Source: Clostridia bacterium (GTDB lineage Bacteria; Bacillota; Clostridia; Oscillospirales; CAG-272). From it: 40,036 nucleotides of DNA. This document shows positions 21,988 through 29,994 of the stretch, piece by piece. Every line of letters starts with the position of its first letter. Within the stretch, counting starts at the first letter, position 1. The stretch is from NCBI GenBank assembly GCA_017503865.1, contig JAFVSI010000009.1, forward strand, positions 72,171 to 112,206. Direction: 5' to 3'. The translations under genes were made by a program, and so were the position numbers. Below the pieces are notes generated by a model, which was given only the letters and a program-made list of their open reading frames with translations, made no database searches and was not told the origin of the DNA.

Positions 21988-24195
21988 TCACTTTACAACT
22001 ACAAGAGAGATATCGGTTTCATAGAGCAAACCGAGAGTAGCAATGTTGTCGGCAGTGATCAAAGTATCTCCGTAGTAGCAGTTTTCAAAAGTAGCTTCTG
22101 CTCCGGCTACGACCTCAATCTCAAATCCTGCATCGAAGTGGCAGTTCTTAAATTCAGTGGAGTTGTATGCTCTGAGGAACGCATAACCCTGTCCCTCACC
22201 AAAGTTACAGTTATCAAAAACTACTTCCATGTGAACATTGCTATAGCTGGTCCAACCGTTCAAGGTAGAGTTGCTAATATAAACGCCATAGTTTTTGTTT
22301 CCTGCATCAGAGTTGAATGTGTAAACAGTACCGTCGATAATTACGTTATCAATGTAAACGTTATCAGTGGCGCCGCTCATAAAGATACCACGCATACCAC
22401 TGTTGATAACTACGTTCTTGATAGTACCTCCGGTGGTGTTAATAGCACTATCCCAAGTGGTCCAAGCATCTACGCCGATAGAATTGCCGTGGCCATCGAG
22501 ACTCTGACCGTTCTTTACAACAACACCAGTCGCGCCGTAACCATTAGAGCCGGTCTGATTACTTTCTACAAAAACATCGAAAATAAGATCAACGTTTCCA
22601 CCACTTGCGAGAGCGTTCTGCAATGAACCAGCATCAATAGCGAGATCAGTGTTTGCTACGATATCATAGCAGGTGTCATTATCGGCTACGTACGAATTCT
22701 CAAACTTGCCCGCGCCACCATTAATAACATTGTCCTTTACGAGAAGCTGGCACTTGGGAAGAGCATGGAAATACTTGCATCCGATAGCAGTAAGAGTTGC
22801 ACCAGTGGTGTTATAGAACTCGTTCTCAACAATAGCTACGTTAAGAGCATAAGTGCATCCCGCACCATTGTGGGGATTTACCTTTGCGCCACAGTTAAAG
22901 AATGTGTTGCCGCTAATGGTAACATCTGCCTTTGTATAACCAATACGGATTGCCCAGTCATCAACAACGGTATCAAGAGTACCGAAGGTGTTGTTTGTGA
23001 TAGTGAAACCACCCTTATCACCAGCATAGTCGATATAAATATATCTCTCTGCATTGGTGAGGAACTTACAGTTGTCAACAACTATGTTTCCAGCTGCGCC
23101 GGACTTACGGCCGTTCTCATAGAATGCGATCGGAACGTAGTTATCGGTATTCTGGTTGAAATAATTCAAGAACTCACAGTTGCGAATCTGAATATTGGCG
23201 GCACCATATGTGCTCGTCGTAGCACCAACAATGTTTGCAGTAAGGCCGGGGTTCTTGCTTACGCCCTGTACTTCGCGAGGTGCATATGCGTCGAAGGTAA
23301 TACCGTCAAGAACGATATTGTGCTTGGAGTCGAGGTTGATGAAGTCAACCCAAGCCTTATCGGTATCAGGAACGTTGGGGTTAGCGATAAGCGTAATGTC
23401 ATTCTGCTTAATAACGATAGGCTCATAGTATCCACCTGCAGAAAGACCGATAACGGTACCGGGCTCGCAAGTGTCAAGTATCTGCTGAATGGTCTCAGGA
23501 GTTGCGATGATATCGCAGGGGAGAGCTGCAGCGTCGTAATCGCTGCCGTAGCTATCCTCTTCGTGGGTGTACTGAGTAGCCATGAGATTGATACCGAGCT
23601 TGATCTCAGGAACGGCTGTGCCTGTCTTGTAGTTCGCTTCGTTACCAACAGTTTCGGGCATATAAACGATCATAGCGATATAATCGGTTTCGTTATTTTC
23701 CTCAAGAGCGTTTGCTTTGGTATAACCAGCGGAGATGGTCTTGTTGCCTCTCTCAACAGCCTTAAGCGCATCTGCACGATTTGCGAAAGCAGTATCAGTT
23801 TCAACTATACCGTACTTGATATAGTCAGAAAGCTTAAAGGGCTTTTCGTTAACATTAGTACCGGCAGTTTCGGAAACAACATTGATACCAAGCTGATACT
23901 TGAGAGCGAGAGAACCAACGTTCGTAATCTTCAGATAAACTACCTCAGTGTGGCCGGGTTCCCAAAGAGTGTTCTCCTTAAAGATGTTCGTATTCTCCGT
24001 TACTTCGTCCCAATTAGAAGCATCGGTGCTCCATTCGAGCTTAACATCGAGGTTTCCTGCAACAATGATGTTGTTTTCTGAAACAACGCTGTCTGTAAAC
24101 CACGCGAACGTCGTGCTAAGCAGCATGGTGAAGCAAAGGAGCATCGCCATGACGCTTGCGAGGAGTGCGCGCTTTGTGGATTTTGTGTTAGTCAT
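21988..24195 (-). CDS. Large TasA-like surface protein with pectate-lyase-like beta-helix
   Basis: A 735-residue exported protein, the largest of the three paralogues. The SipW-cognate signal STTFAWFTDSVVSENN follows a membrane segment at about 10-30; the head (about 36-235) is a more diverged TasA-like domain (GNLDVKLEWSTDASNWDEVT, GHTEVVYLKITNVGSLALKY, EIKLGINLMATQYTHEEDSY). From about 245 a right-handed parallel beta-helix runs to the end (NIVLDGITFDAYAP, NIQIRNCEFLNYF, NVYIDNVIIDGTVY, FKNCHFDAGFE), as in pectate-lyase-like adhesins. Catalytic residues were not identified. It is the first gene after the signal peptidase and so the likely main substrate. Confidence 0.82.
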   Translation of the reverse strand: MTNTKSTKRALLASVMAMLLCFTMLLSTTFAWFTDSVVSENNIIVAGNLDVKLEWSTDASNWDEVTENTNIFKENTLWEPGHTEVVYLKITNVGSLALKYQLGINVVSETAGTNVNEKPFKLSDYIKYGIVETDTAFANRADALKAVERGNKTISAGYTKANALEENNETDYIAMIVYMPETVGNEANYKTGTAVPEIKLGINLMATQYTHEEDSYGSDYDAAALPCDIIATPETIQQILDTCEPGTVIGLSAGGYYEPIVIKQNDITLIANPNVPDTDKAWVDFINLDSKHNIVLDGITFDAYAPREVQGVSKNPGLTANIVGATTSTYGAANIQIRNCEFLNYFNQNTDNYVPIAFYENGRKSGAAGNIVVDNCKFLTNAERYIYIDYAGDKGGFTITNNTFGTLDTVVDDWAIRIGYTKADVTISGNTFFNCGAKVNPHNGAGCTYALNVAIVENEFYNTTGATLTAIGCKYFHALPKCQLLVKDNVINGGAGKFENSYVADNDTCYDIVANTDLAIDAGSLQNALASGGNVDLIFDVFVESNQTGSNGYGATGVVVKNGQSLDGHGNSIGVDAWTTWDSAINTTGGTIKNVVINSGMRGIFMSGATDNVYIDNVIIDGTVYTFNSDAGNKNYGVYISNSTLNGWTSYSNVHMEVVFDNCNFGEGQGYAFLRAYNSTEFKNCHFDAGFEIEVVAGAEATFENCYYGDTLITADNIATLGLLYETDISLVVVK

Positions 24196-24264
24196 TTTGT
24201 TTAACCTCCTTCTTGGTATATTTTTGTTAGACTAACTATGTAAAGCGGCTTTTCCGCTAAACAC

Positions 24265-24993
24265 CTATTCTGTTTCGTCCGTTGTGCTATCCTCGAACGC
24301 AGGATCGGCGGGAGGCGTTGCCTCGCCGTCTTTTTTGGCAAGCTGAGCTTTGAGCTCCAACAGCTCCGCCATCATACGCTGACTTTCTGCGCGTTCTTGC
24401 TCGATCTTTTCTCTTTCCACCTTCATTTCGTCCATTTGTTCCTTTTTGTATTGACGGAACAGGCGGATGCAATTAAGTCCCTGAGAAAGAATAAGAAGCA
24501 GAAAAGGAAGAAGGATACAAAGAATATAACCGGGTGTCGTTTTAAGAAACATAAAGAACGAGCCCACCTTCGGTATTCTGCCAACGTATTGTCCGACAAC
24601 GTATTCATGTGTCACAACGGTTCTATCATCGGTATCAGTCGTAGTACCGTAGGTCACGAATCCGGGATGTCCGTTTGCATCGGTCGTCAATCTTCTGATC
24701 TTATGTGTGATCACCTCGCCAAAGTTATCGGGGTCTTGCGATAGGAAGGTGATAATGTCGCCCTCTTTCAACGTTTTGGGGTCAACGTTCTTCGATATCG
24801 CAATATCACCCGCATCAAAGTCGGTGGCTGACATGGAATCACTCGTTACGATGAAGAACTTGAAACCGAACAAGTTTCTTTCCGTCTTATCAAAGGTGCT
24901 GACCGAGATCAGAGTGAAGATCATCATACCGATCGCAACGGCGACTACGAGCCAGACCAAAACGGTCTTTGTTATCTGTAATGCTTTTTTCAT
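24265..24993 (-). CDS. sipW: Signal peptidase I, SipW type
   Basis: A 242-residue ER-type signal peptidase. The catalytic serine is Ser53 in IVTSDSMSATDFDAGD, and the general base is a histidine, His97, in GEVITHKIRR, the Ser-His arrangement of SipW and archaeal/eukaryotic enzymes rather than Ser-Lys. A membrane segment lies at about 9-30 and a second at about 153-172; the C-terminal 65 residues are a charged coiled coil that is longer than in Bacillus SipW. The ATG at 24993 has GGGAGG 5 nt upstream and follows the TasA-like gene stop by 11 nt. In Bacillus the operon order tapA-sipW-tasA serves biofilm fibre formation; here it sits in a similar context. Confidence 0.93.
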   Translation of the reverse strand: MKKALQITKTVLVWLVVAVAIGMMIFTLISVSTFDKTERNLFGFKFFIVTSDSMSATDFDAGDIAISKNVDPKTLKEGDIITFLSQDPDNFGEVITHKIRRLTTDANGHPGFVTYGTTTDTDDRTVVTHEYVVGQYVGRIPKVGSFFMFLKTTPGYILCILLPFLLLILSQGLNCIRLFRQYKKEQMDEMKVEREKIEQERAESQRMMAELLELKAQLAKKDGEATPPADPAFEDSTTDETE

Positions 24994-25004
24994 ACCGTCC
25001 TCCC

Positions 25005-25553
25005 TCAATTACCGAAATCCTTATCGGGATTATTTTTCTTCTGCGTTGCGTCTGCCGTGATATTAAAGGACACGGTCTGACCCTGCGCGCTATTATCGGC
25101 ATCGGGAAAGAAATAGAACTCAATGGTAAGCGTTTTACTCTCGCCTGCGGCAAGACTGCCTGTCATTACTTTGTCGGCGGTCAACTGGTTCATCGTACCC
25201 TTGCTGAGAACGGTTCCGTCCTTTTCCTTGATGGTAACGGTGATATCATCCTGTAATTCGCCATTCACGCCCGTAAGATAAACACGATACCACACGTCGA
25301 ACGTGCCGAGGTTGGAAATGGGAAACTCGCTTGTATAAGTTCCACCGGGCTCATAAACCATATCGGTTACGTCAACAATGGGTTTCCCATCGTTAATCGT
25401 AAGATCAACTCCCATACTCATAGTAAAACGGTTGTTCCGTATACTGACGATGGAGCTTGCCAAGGCAAAGCTGGTGATGGTCAGTCCCAGTGAAAGGAGG
25501 ACGACGGTTACGATCATCATTGTCAATTTTTTCTTTAAATTATGTTCATTCAT
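25005..25553 (-). CDS. Small TasA/camelysin-like exported protein
   Basis: A 182-residue exported protein. A membrane segment (about 10-34: TMMIVTVVLLSLGLTITSFA) is followed by a beta-sandwich-like region with features of the TasA/CalY family: VYEPGGTYTSEFPISNLGTF (about 66-85), VWYRVYLTG and AAGESKTLTIEFYFFPDADN. It has no AWFTD motif. It lies directly before sipW, the position TapA or a TasA-like subunit takes in related operons. Ribosome site AAAGGAGGAAA at 25560-25570 region, overlapping the end of the previous gene's spacer. It is probably a minor fibre or anchoring subunit; the family assignment is by pattern. Confidence 0.7.
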   Translation of the reverse strand: MNEHNLKKKLTMMIVTVVLLSLGLTITSFALASSIVSIRNNRFTMSMGVDLTINDGKPIVDVTDMVYEPGGTYTSEFPISNLGTFDVWYRVYLTGVNGELQDDITVTIKEKDGTVLSKGTMNQLTADKVMTGSLAAGESKTLTIEFYFFPDADNSAQGQTVSFNITADATQKKNNPDKDFGN

Positions 25554-25568
25554 ATACCTTTTCCTCCT

Positions 25569-27224
25569 TTACTGTAATTGCCATGAGAAATCGGCGGTAA
25601 GGCTTTCACCTGCGTATTCGTTGCCGACCTCTGCGCCGTTGGTATAAACGGTTATGCGGTAGTAGATGGGTGTGACGGTCTCGGAGCTTGCCGTAACGTT
25701 TACGTCAACAGCGGTGCAGTCCTTCATGAGTCCGTCGTAAAGAATCTTATCTTCTGCATCGGGTATAAGCTGCTCGACCTTCACGCGCATTACTGCGGTT
25801 AGGTTTTGCGCCGTGTCCACGTTGATATAGAAGCGGACAGTCTCGGTGCTGTCGTGTGTGACCGAAACACAGTAATATTGCGTTGCGTTGTCGCCAGGGA
25901 GCATATTGTCAACCGAAAACGGAACGTTATCATATCCGTCCTTCGCCGTCAATTCGATGGACGTTGCCACCTCGGGCGGTGTAGGAGGATCGGGCGGTGT
26001 AGGAGGATCGGGCGGTGTAACGGGCTTATCGTAGGCAACAAAGCTGTTGCTGGGCACTTTAAGCTGTTCACTCGTTCCGTCAAGCGTCCACGAGAGATCG
26101 CATACAAGTTTGGTTTCGCAATAATCTTCCGTCAAACCGTCAGCAATGACAGTAACCTTATAATAAACTGCTGTTTTATTGTTGTCGTTTTTAGTGAGAG
26201 TGTGCTCTACGTTGAGATCTTTGAGCAGACCTTCGTAGAGGGTGGTGTTACCATTCTCACCCACAAGCTCGACCTTGACTTTCAGCACCTCTTTCAGCTT
26301 GCTGTCGGTCACGATGGCGTTCGTAATAGCCATCTTAACATCTTCACCGTGAGTCACCTCAAAGGAAAAATACCTTGTCTGACTATCGCTGTTCATAATA
26401 TGCCGCATATCAAATGCGGTGTTATCGCCTTCATTTTTCGTAATAAAGCTCAAATTCGGTATTATGGCAGGCGGATCGGGCGGTATTGTCTTTGAAATGG
26501 TAGTGAATTCATTGTTGGCAATCGAAATATTGTCCTGCTCTTCGATCCACCAAGACATATCGGCTATCAACTTTTGACCGTAATACTGCTCACTAAGCGG
26601 AGCATCAAGGTACATAGTGATACGGAACAGATACTCGGTCGTAGTATCCTTGTCGGCGTTCAAATCTATTTCAACTGCCGACATATCGGTAAGCAGACCG
26701 TCATACAAAAGCGCATCACCATCTGTTTTCACAAGCTCAACCTTAATTTTCAGTATTTCAGCAAGCTTTTGAAATTCCTCATCCTCACGGATCGTCATAT
26801 CGTATTTCAAGACAAAATCCGAATTGTATGTAGCTTTTACGCGATAAAGAATGCTTTTACTATCGCCTCCGTTCATGCCCTCCACATCGAATGAAAGATT
26901 TTCTTCGGCGTTGGTATTGTTAAACTCCAAATCAGCTTTTGGTGTAACAACGGGCGGTATCGGGTCAATGACGTTGCCTGGGATATCCACCGAGCCGTGC
27001 GGCGGCTCTCCGCCTTGACAGCCACGAAGCAACAAAATAACTATAATAAGCACAAGAATCAGCAGTCCGATCATTACGGCAATTCGCTTCATATTGTTTA
27101 TGCGCTTTATCGGTGCATCCGGGTCTGCATTATCAGTTATTTTTTCAAATTTTGCTATAGCAATAAACTTTGACATTGCCGAACCGACAGAAGACACTAA
27201 TTTTTGAAATATATTATTTGCCAT
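25569..27224 (-). CDS. Membrane-anchored protein with three tandem TasA-like repeats
   Basis: A 551-residue protein of unrecognised family. Residues 1-47 are cytoplasmic and basic, 48-67 a membrane helix (IAVMIGLLILVLIIVILLL), followed by Pro-rich spacer and three homologous outside repeats at about 97-230, 257-382 and 421-551. Each repeat has F-x-V/M-x-x-M-x-x-G/S-D, K-V-E-L/Q, LYDGL-type (LYDGLLTDM, LYEGLLKDL, LYDGLMKDC), YY-R-I-T-V and a final D-x-SW. The repeats are joined by Pro linkers (248-255; 401-417 with PPDPPTPPDPPTPP). The pattern echoes the TasA/camelysin domain of the neighbouring proteins. It could be the cell-surface anchor of the fibre, replacing TapA. No ligand or enzyme motif is seen. 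Confidence 0.75.
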   Translation of the reverse strand: MANNIFQKLVSSVGSAMSKFIAIAKFEKITDNADPDAPIKRINNMKRIAVMIGLLILVLIIVILLLRGCQGGEPPHGSVDIPGNVIDPIPPVVTPKADLEFNNTNAEENLSFDVEGMNGGDSKSILYRVKATYNSDFVLKYDMTIREDEEFQKLAEILKIKVELVKTDGDALLYDGLLTDMSAVEIDLNADKDTTTEYLFRITMYLDAPLSEQYYGQKLIADMSWWIEEQDNISIANNEFTTISKTIPPDPPAIIPNLSFITKNEGDNTAFDMRHIMNSDSQTRYFSFEVTHGEDVKMAITNAIVTDSKLKEVLKVKVELVGENGNTTLYEGLLKDLNVEHTLTKNDNNKTAVYYKVTVIADGLTEDYCETKLVCDLSWTLDGTSEQLKVPSNSFVAYDKPVTPPDPPTPPDPPTPPEVATSIELTAKDGYDNVPFSVDNMLPGDNATQYYCVSVTHDSTETVRFYINVDTAQNLTAVMRVKVEQLIPDAEDKILYDGLMKDCTAVDVNVTASSETVTPIYYRITVYTNGAEVGNEYAGESLTADFSWQLQ

Positions 27225-27240
27225 TACTGTCCTCCTCTCT

Positions 27241-27840
27241 TTAATTTTTAAAATAGGTTATCATCATACAATACAGAACGTTGAAGATGTGCGGTCTGTT
27301 TTCATCGTTATCTTCAAGATCACCGTTATAGACACGAATAGCAAAATCGAACAGTGCAGTAAACACACTATGTAGTATCGAAGAAACGTCGGCTTCTTCT
27401 TTGAATATCGGGGTCATTTCATCGACCATTCCCGCAAACAGTTTTCTGTGAGCTTCAAGAGAAGCGCCTTTGAAGTATATCGAATAATAATACCTAACAT
27501 AGCATCGGCAACGTTCCTCATTACCCAAGATAAATTGCCAAGCCATTGAGAAAAAACTCTCCAGCTTTTCTTTTCTGTTGTCATCAAATCCACCGACGAT
27601 TGCAACGCCGTGCTTGAATGCGTGGAACAACTCTGTATCCAATCGAACAAAAGCAGTTTCATATAGTTTCTCCTTGCTACCGAAGAAACGATAGATATAG
27701 ACTTCGTTCATCTTGAAATCGGGCAGTTGTCCTCCGCAGTGAGTAAGTTCCTTGGTTGTCGCTTTTTCAAAGCCGCCTTCGGCAATAAGATGTATGGCAT
27801 TTTCAATCAGAAGCTCTTTTATTTCCGATTCGTACCTCAT
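27241..27840 (-). CDS. TetR/AcrR-family regulator heading the operon
   Basis: A 199-residue one-component regulator. The helix-turn-helix is at about 5-60 (IKELLIENAIHLIAEGGFEK, TTKELTHCGG..., NEVYIYRFFGSKEKLYETAF), with the family's YIYRFFGSKEKLY recognition pattern; the rest is the helical ligand/dimer domain. An unusual 10-residue insertion (CGGQLPDFKM) sits in the DNA-binding turn. The ATG at 27840 has GGAGGGG 7 nt upstream; the ATG at 27861 has no ribosome site. It is the first gene after the invertible promoter and 16 nt before the anchor gene, so it may autoregulate the operon. Confidence 0.85.
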   Translation of the reverse strand: MRYESEIKELLIENAIHLIAEGGFEKATTKELTHCGGQLPDFKMNEVYIYRFFGSKEKLYETAFVRLDTELFHAFKHGVAIVGGFDDNRKEKLESFFSMAWQFILGNEERCRCYVRYYYSIYFKGASLEAHRKLFAGMVDEMTPIFKEEADVSSILHSVFTALFDFAIRVYNGDLEDNDENRPHIFNVLYCMMITYFKN

Positions 27841-27917
27841 TCGGTTTCCCCTCCATTTCATTTGTAACCGAGCATTTTTGAGTTTAAGGCAATTAGTGAA
27901 CGCTACACGGATGTCTT

Positions 27918-27941
27918 AAAAAAATCCTATCCAATGTAGGA
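27918..27941 (-). terminator. Weak hairpin with T7 run in the operon leader
   Basis: Minus strand TCCTA (27941-27937), 7-nt loop, TAGGA (27929-27925), then seven T. The 5-bp stem is short, so it would at most reduce readthrough from the invertible promoter into the operon. Confidence 0.3.
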
Positions 27942-28043
27942 ATTAGACTTTTAATAATCAAATACAGCGCACATGGGCTAATAAAGCGACATAACGAGAG
28001 TTATGTGATATTAGGTATCCGACAAATTCCAGATACATAAGTG

Positions 28044-28072
28044 ATTATACCACAAAAGCTCGTAAAAATCAA
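28044..28072 (-). promoter_or_regulatory. Promoter inside the invertible segment
   Basis: Minus strand TTGATT (28072-28067), 17-bp spacer, TATAAT (28049-28044) preceded by TGG (extended -10). Predicted start near 28037, so the transcript crosses the left 19-bp site before reaching tetR. Confidence 0.85.
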
Positions 28073-28144
28073 TAGGTTCAACACAATTTATAAGCTTACA
28101 ACGAAATTTTATTGAAATAGATACAAAAAATTGCATAACAACAA

Positions 28145-28195
28145 CGCCTTTCGTATAGTTTTTTCAAAAAAATACGGCGAAAGGCTTTTTGTTGC
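28145..28195. terminator. Hairpin within the invertible segment
   Basis: GCCTTTCG (28146-28153) pairs with CGAAAGGC (28178-28185) around a T/A-rich loop and is followed by TTTTTG on the plus strand. It may stop transcription coming from the recombinase gene or, after inversion, from the opposite side. Confidence 0.5.
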
Positions 28196-28307
28196 GCTTT
28201 TTATTAGATCGCGTTTACGTGAAAATGGTAACGATTCCCACCATTTGACCACATAACTCTCGTTATGTTTCTCTTGGTCTCGGCGTATCCGCGTCGGGCT
28301 TTTATTT

Positions 28308-29147
28308 TTATACAATCAAGCGCATATGTTCCATTTTGCGCTTGTGCTCCGCACCTGTTGTAACAATATAAATACGGGTGGTATTGATGCTGGCGTGTCC
28401 GAGTATATCCGCGAGTTTTGCAATGTCTTTTTCAATGCCGTAAAAAGTACGTGCAAATAAATGACGCAAGTTGTGCGGAAATACCTTGCTCGGTGCTACG
28501 TGCGCCTGCTCACACAAGGCTTTCATTTCTTTCCATATATTATTACGGCTGACGGGTTTACCGTTTCGTGTGATGAATACCGCGCCCGACGATATTTTCT
28601 GCTCCTTAACGTAACGGAGCAGTTTTTTCTTTAATTCGGGAACAATGAATATTCTGCGGTTCTTACCTTTGCAATTCACAACAGCCTCTCCCTTGCCCAA
28701 TGCTTCGACAGTTATATATTGAAGTTCACTTACACGGATACCCGTTCCGCAAATGGTCTGAATGATGAGATTGAGTCGCTCGTTGTGTTTTTTGTTCGCT
28801 GCTTCAAGCAGCCGTAGATATTCGGCGCGTGTCAATTCCTTTTCCTCGGAGCAGTAGGCTTGTCTTTGCACACGAAATTGCTTTACACATAGATCGTGCC
28901 AACCGCAAAAGCGCAGAAAGGAGTTCAGCGCGGCAATCATCGAATTAGCGCTTGCCACCGCGTATGAATTTCCAAGCTTGTTTTTGTAATCCATCACACT
29001 TTGTTTGCTTACTTCCGATGAGCCTATAAAACCAACGAAGCACCTTACATCACGCATATACTTTTCAATCGTCGCTTTGCTTCTTTCCTCGTTTCTTAAA
29101 TAGATTTCAAAGTCTTTTATTTTCTTTGACGTTATAATTCTTTTCAT
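28308..29147 (-). CDS. Tyrosine recombinase, probable invertase of the promoter switch
   Basis: A 279-residue XerC/D-like recombinase. The SAM-like core-binding domain covers about 8-85 (FEIYLRNEERSKATIEKYMR), the catalytic domain about 105-279. All catalytic residues are visible: Arg138 (GTGIRVSEL), Lys160/162 (CKGKNRR), His225-x-x-Arg228 (PHNLRHLFA), His251 (LGHASINTTRIY) and Tyr260. There are no excisionase or attachment-site features of a phage integrase nearby. Its 3' end lies 39 bp from an inverted site pair, which makes DNA inversion its likely job; the element has a separate serine recombinase for transposition. Ribosome site AAGGAG, 8 nt. The 222-bp region upstream (29148-29369) is AT-rich with TGG-TATAAA-like boxes but no clear promoter. 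Confidence 0.92.
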   Translation of the reverse strand: MKRIITSKKIKDFEIYLRNEERSKATIEKYMRDVRCFVGFIGSSEVSKQSVMDYKNKLGNSYAVASANSMIAALNSFLRFCGWHDLCVKQFRVQRQAYCSEEKELTRAEYLRLLEAANKKHNERLNLIIQTICGTGIRVSELQYITVEALGKGEAVVNCKGKNRRIFIVPELKKKLLRYVKEQKISSGAVFITRNGKPVSRNNIWKEMKALCEQAHVAPSKVFPHNLRHLFARTFYGIEKDIAKLADILGHASINTTRIYIVTTGAEHKRKMEHMRLIV

Positions 29148-29369
29148 AAAACACTCTCCTTACGTTAGGTCTTGGTACTATTATTTTACCAAATATTTGC
29201 GAATAATCCCTAAACCTTCGATACAGGCTGTTTTATACCACGATAATATTTTAAGTTTGATTGCAAAAAAATGAAAGAGACGATAGGGTGAGTGGTAGTA
29301 CCGTTGTATCAATTTGCAAAAATAAAGCGAGACGTATATCCATTTTGGACACACATCCCGCTTATTTGT

Positions 29370-29708
29370 TTATGCGTTTTTAATTTGTTTGATTATGTTT
29401 ATGATCTGTATGATACCGTCAACATCTTCGGATGAATATCCTTCAAATGCCTTTTCAATATCTTTATGAAGTGGTACAATATTTGCTTCGCAAAATTCAT
29501 TGAGTAAACAACTGCTTGAAGTATCTAACGCAATCGCGATTTTGCTTAATGATTCTGCACTGAAATTATTGATGCCACGCTCTATTTTGCTAATACAACT
29601 CACTGAAAGGTCGGCAAGTTCCGCCAGTTCTGCTTGACTTTTTCCGGCTGATTTTCTCGCCTTTGCAATTCTTTTGCCAACACTTATAAGGAATTCTGCT
29701 CTATTCAT
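29370..29708 (-). CDS. Small XRE-family regulator
   Basis: A 112-residue protein with a Cro/C1-type helix-turn-helix at about 8-65 (VGKRIAKARKSAGKSQAELA, LADLSVSCISKIERGINNFS) and a short helical C-terminus. The ATG at 29708 has GAGGTG 5 nt upstream. It is the last of a leftward trio with a DUF6809 protein and TnpV, 4 nt apart, and may regulate these or the recombinase gene downstream. Confidence 0.85.
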   Translation of the reverse strand: MNRAEFLISVGKRIAKARKSAGKSQAELAELADLSVSCISKIERGINNFSAESLSKIAIALDTSSSCLLNEFCEANIVPLHKDIEKAFEGYSSEDVDGIIQIINIIKQIKNA

Positions 29709-29712
29709 GCCT

Positions 29713-29994
29713 TCACCTCGTGCTTTCGGTGTTCGACAAAACTTCAAGCATCATCCTTGCACCGAGTTTGAACGCATATGAGAAAATCTCACGCTCGTTA
29801 ATATCGGTCAATTCATTATAGCAATCGTCGAATTTTTCAAGTAACTCTTTTTGCTCATCGTTAAGCATAGAGAGTAGGTTATCGTGGTGATCGGCTATGT
29901 ACCCCATCAACTGCTTCGTTTCTTTATCTTGGCTTCTGCAATCGGTATTGGGGCAGATATTTCCGTAAAACAGTTCTTCAAGGATAGATCTCAT
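29713..29994 (-). CDS. DUF6809-like small protein
   Basis: A 93-residue protein starting MRSILEELFYGNICPN, with DKETKQLMGYIADHHDNLLS, NDEQKELLEKFDDCYNEL and FSYAFKLGARMMLEVL. This pattern is that of DUF6809, small helical proteins of unknown function found on Clostridia mobile elements next to XRE regulators. It overlaps the end of tnpV by 4 nt. Confidence 0.75.
   Translation of the reverse strand: MRSILEELFYGNICPNTDCRSQDKETKQLMGYIADHHDNLLSMLNDEQKELLEKFDDCYNELTDINEREIFSYAFKLGARMMLEVLSNTESTR

Larger units (their letters stand above)
27989..28268. promoter_or_regulatory. Invertible promoter switch (phase-variation element)
   Basis: Two identical 19-bp sites, CACATAACTCTCGTTATGT, lie in opposite orientation with 18-bp cores at 27989-28006 and 28251-28268. 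Each has 7-bp arms (ACATAAC/GTTATGT) around an asymmetric 4-bp centre (GAGA against TCTC), the layout of tyrosine-recombinase crossover sites. The 244 bp between them contain an outward sigma-A promoter aimed at the TetR-fibre operon. A tyrosine recombinase gene begins its 3' end 39 bp to the right. In the given orientation the operon is ON; inversion would point the promoter antisense into the recombinase gene. Confidence 0.8.

Noticed and set aside
20548-24081. Long rightward reading frames (up to 438 codons) opposite the large surface-protein genes.
   Set aside because: They are antisense to well-supported genes with signals, ribosome sites and domains; their products look like shuffled hydrophobic sequence and have no ribosome sites.
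28109-28315. A 68-codon leftward reading frame crossing the right inverted site.
   Set aside because: It starts with TTG without a ribosome site, overlaps the recombinase stop, and its sequence is mostly that of the recombination site and a terminator hairpin.
28308-29147. Phage integrase with attachment sites.
   Set aside because: No phage or excisionase genes and no tRNA nearby; the paired inverted sites with a promoter between them suit an invertase better.
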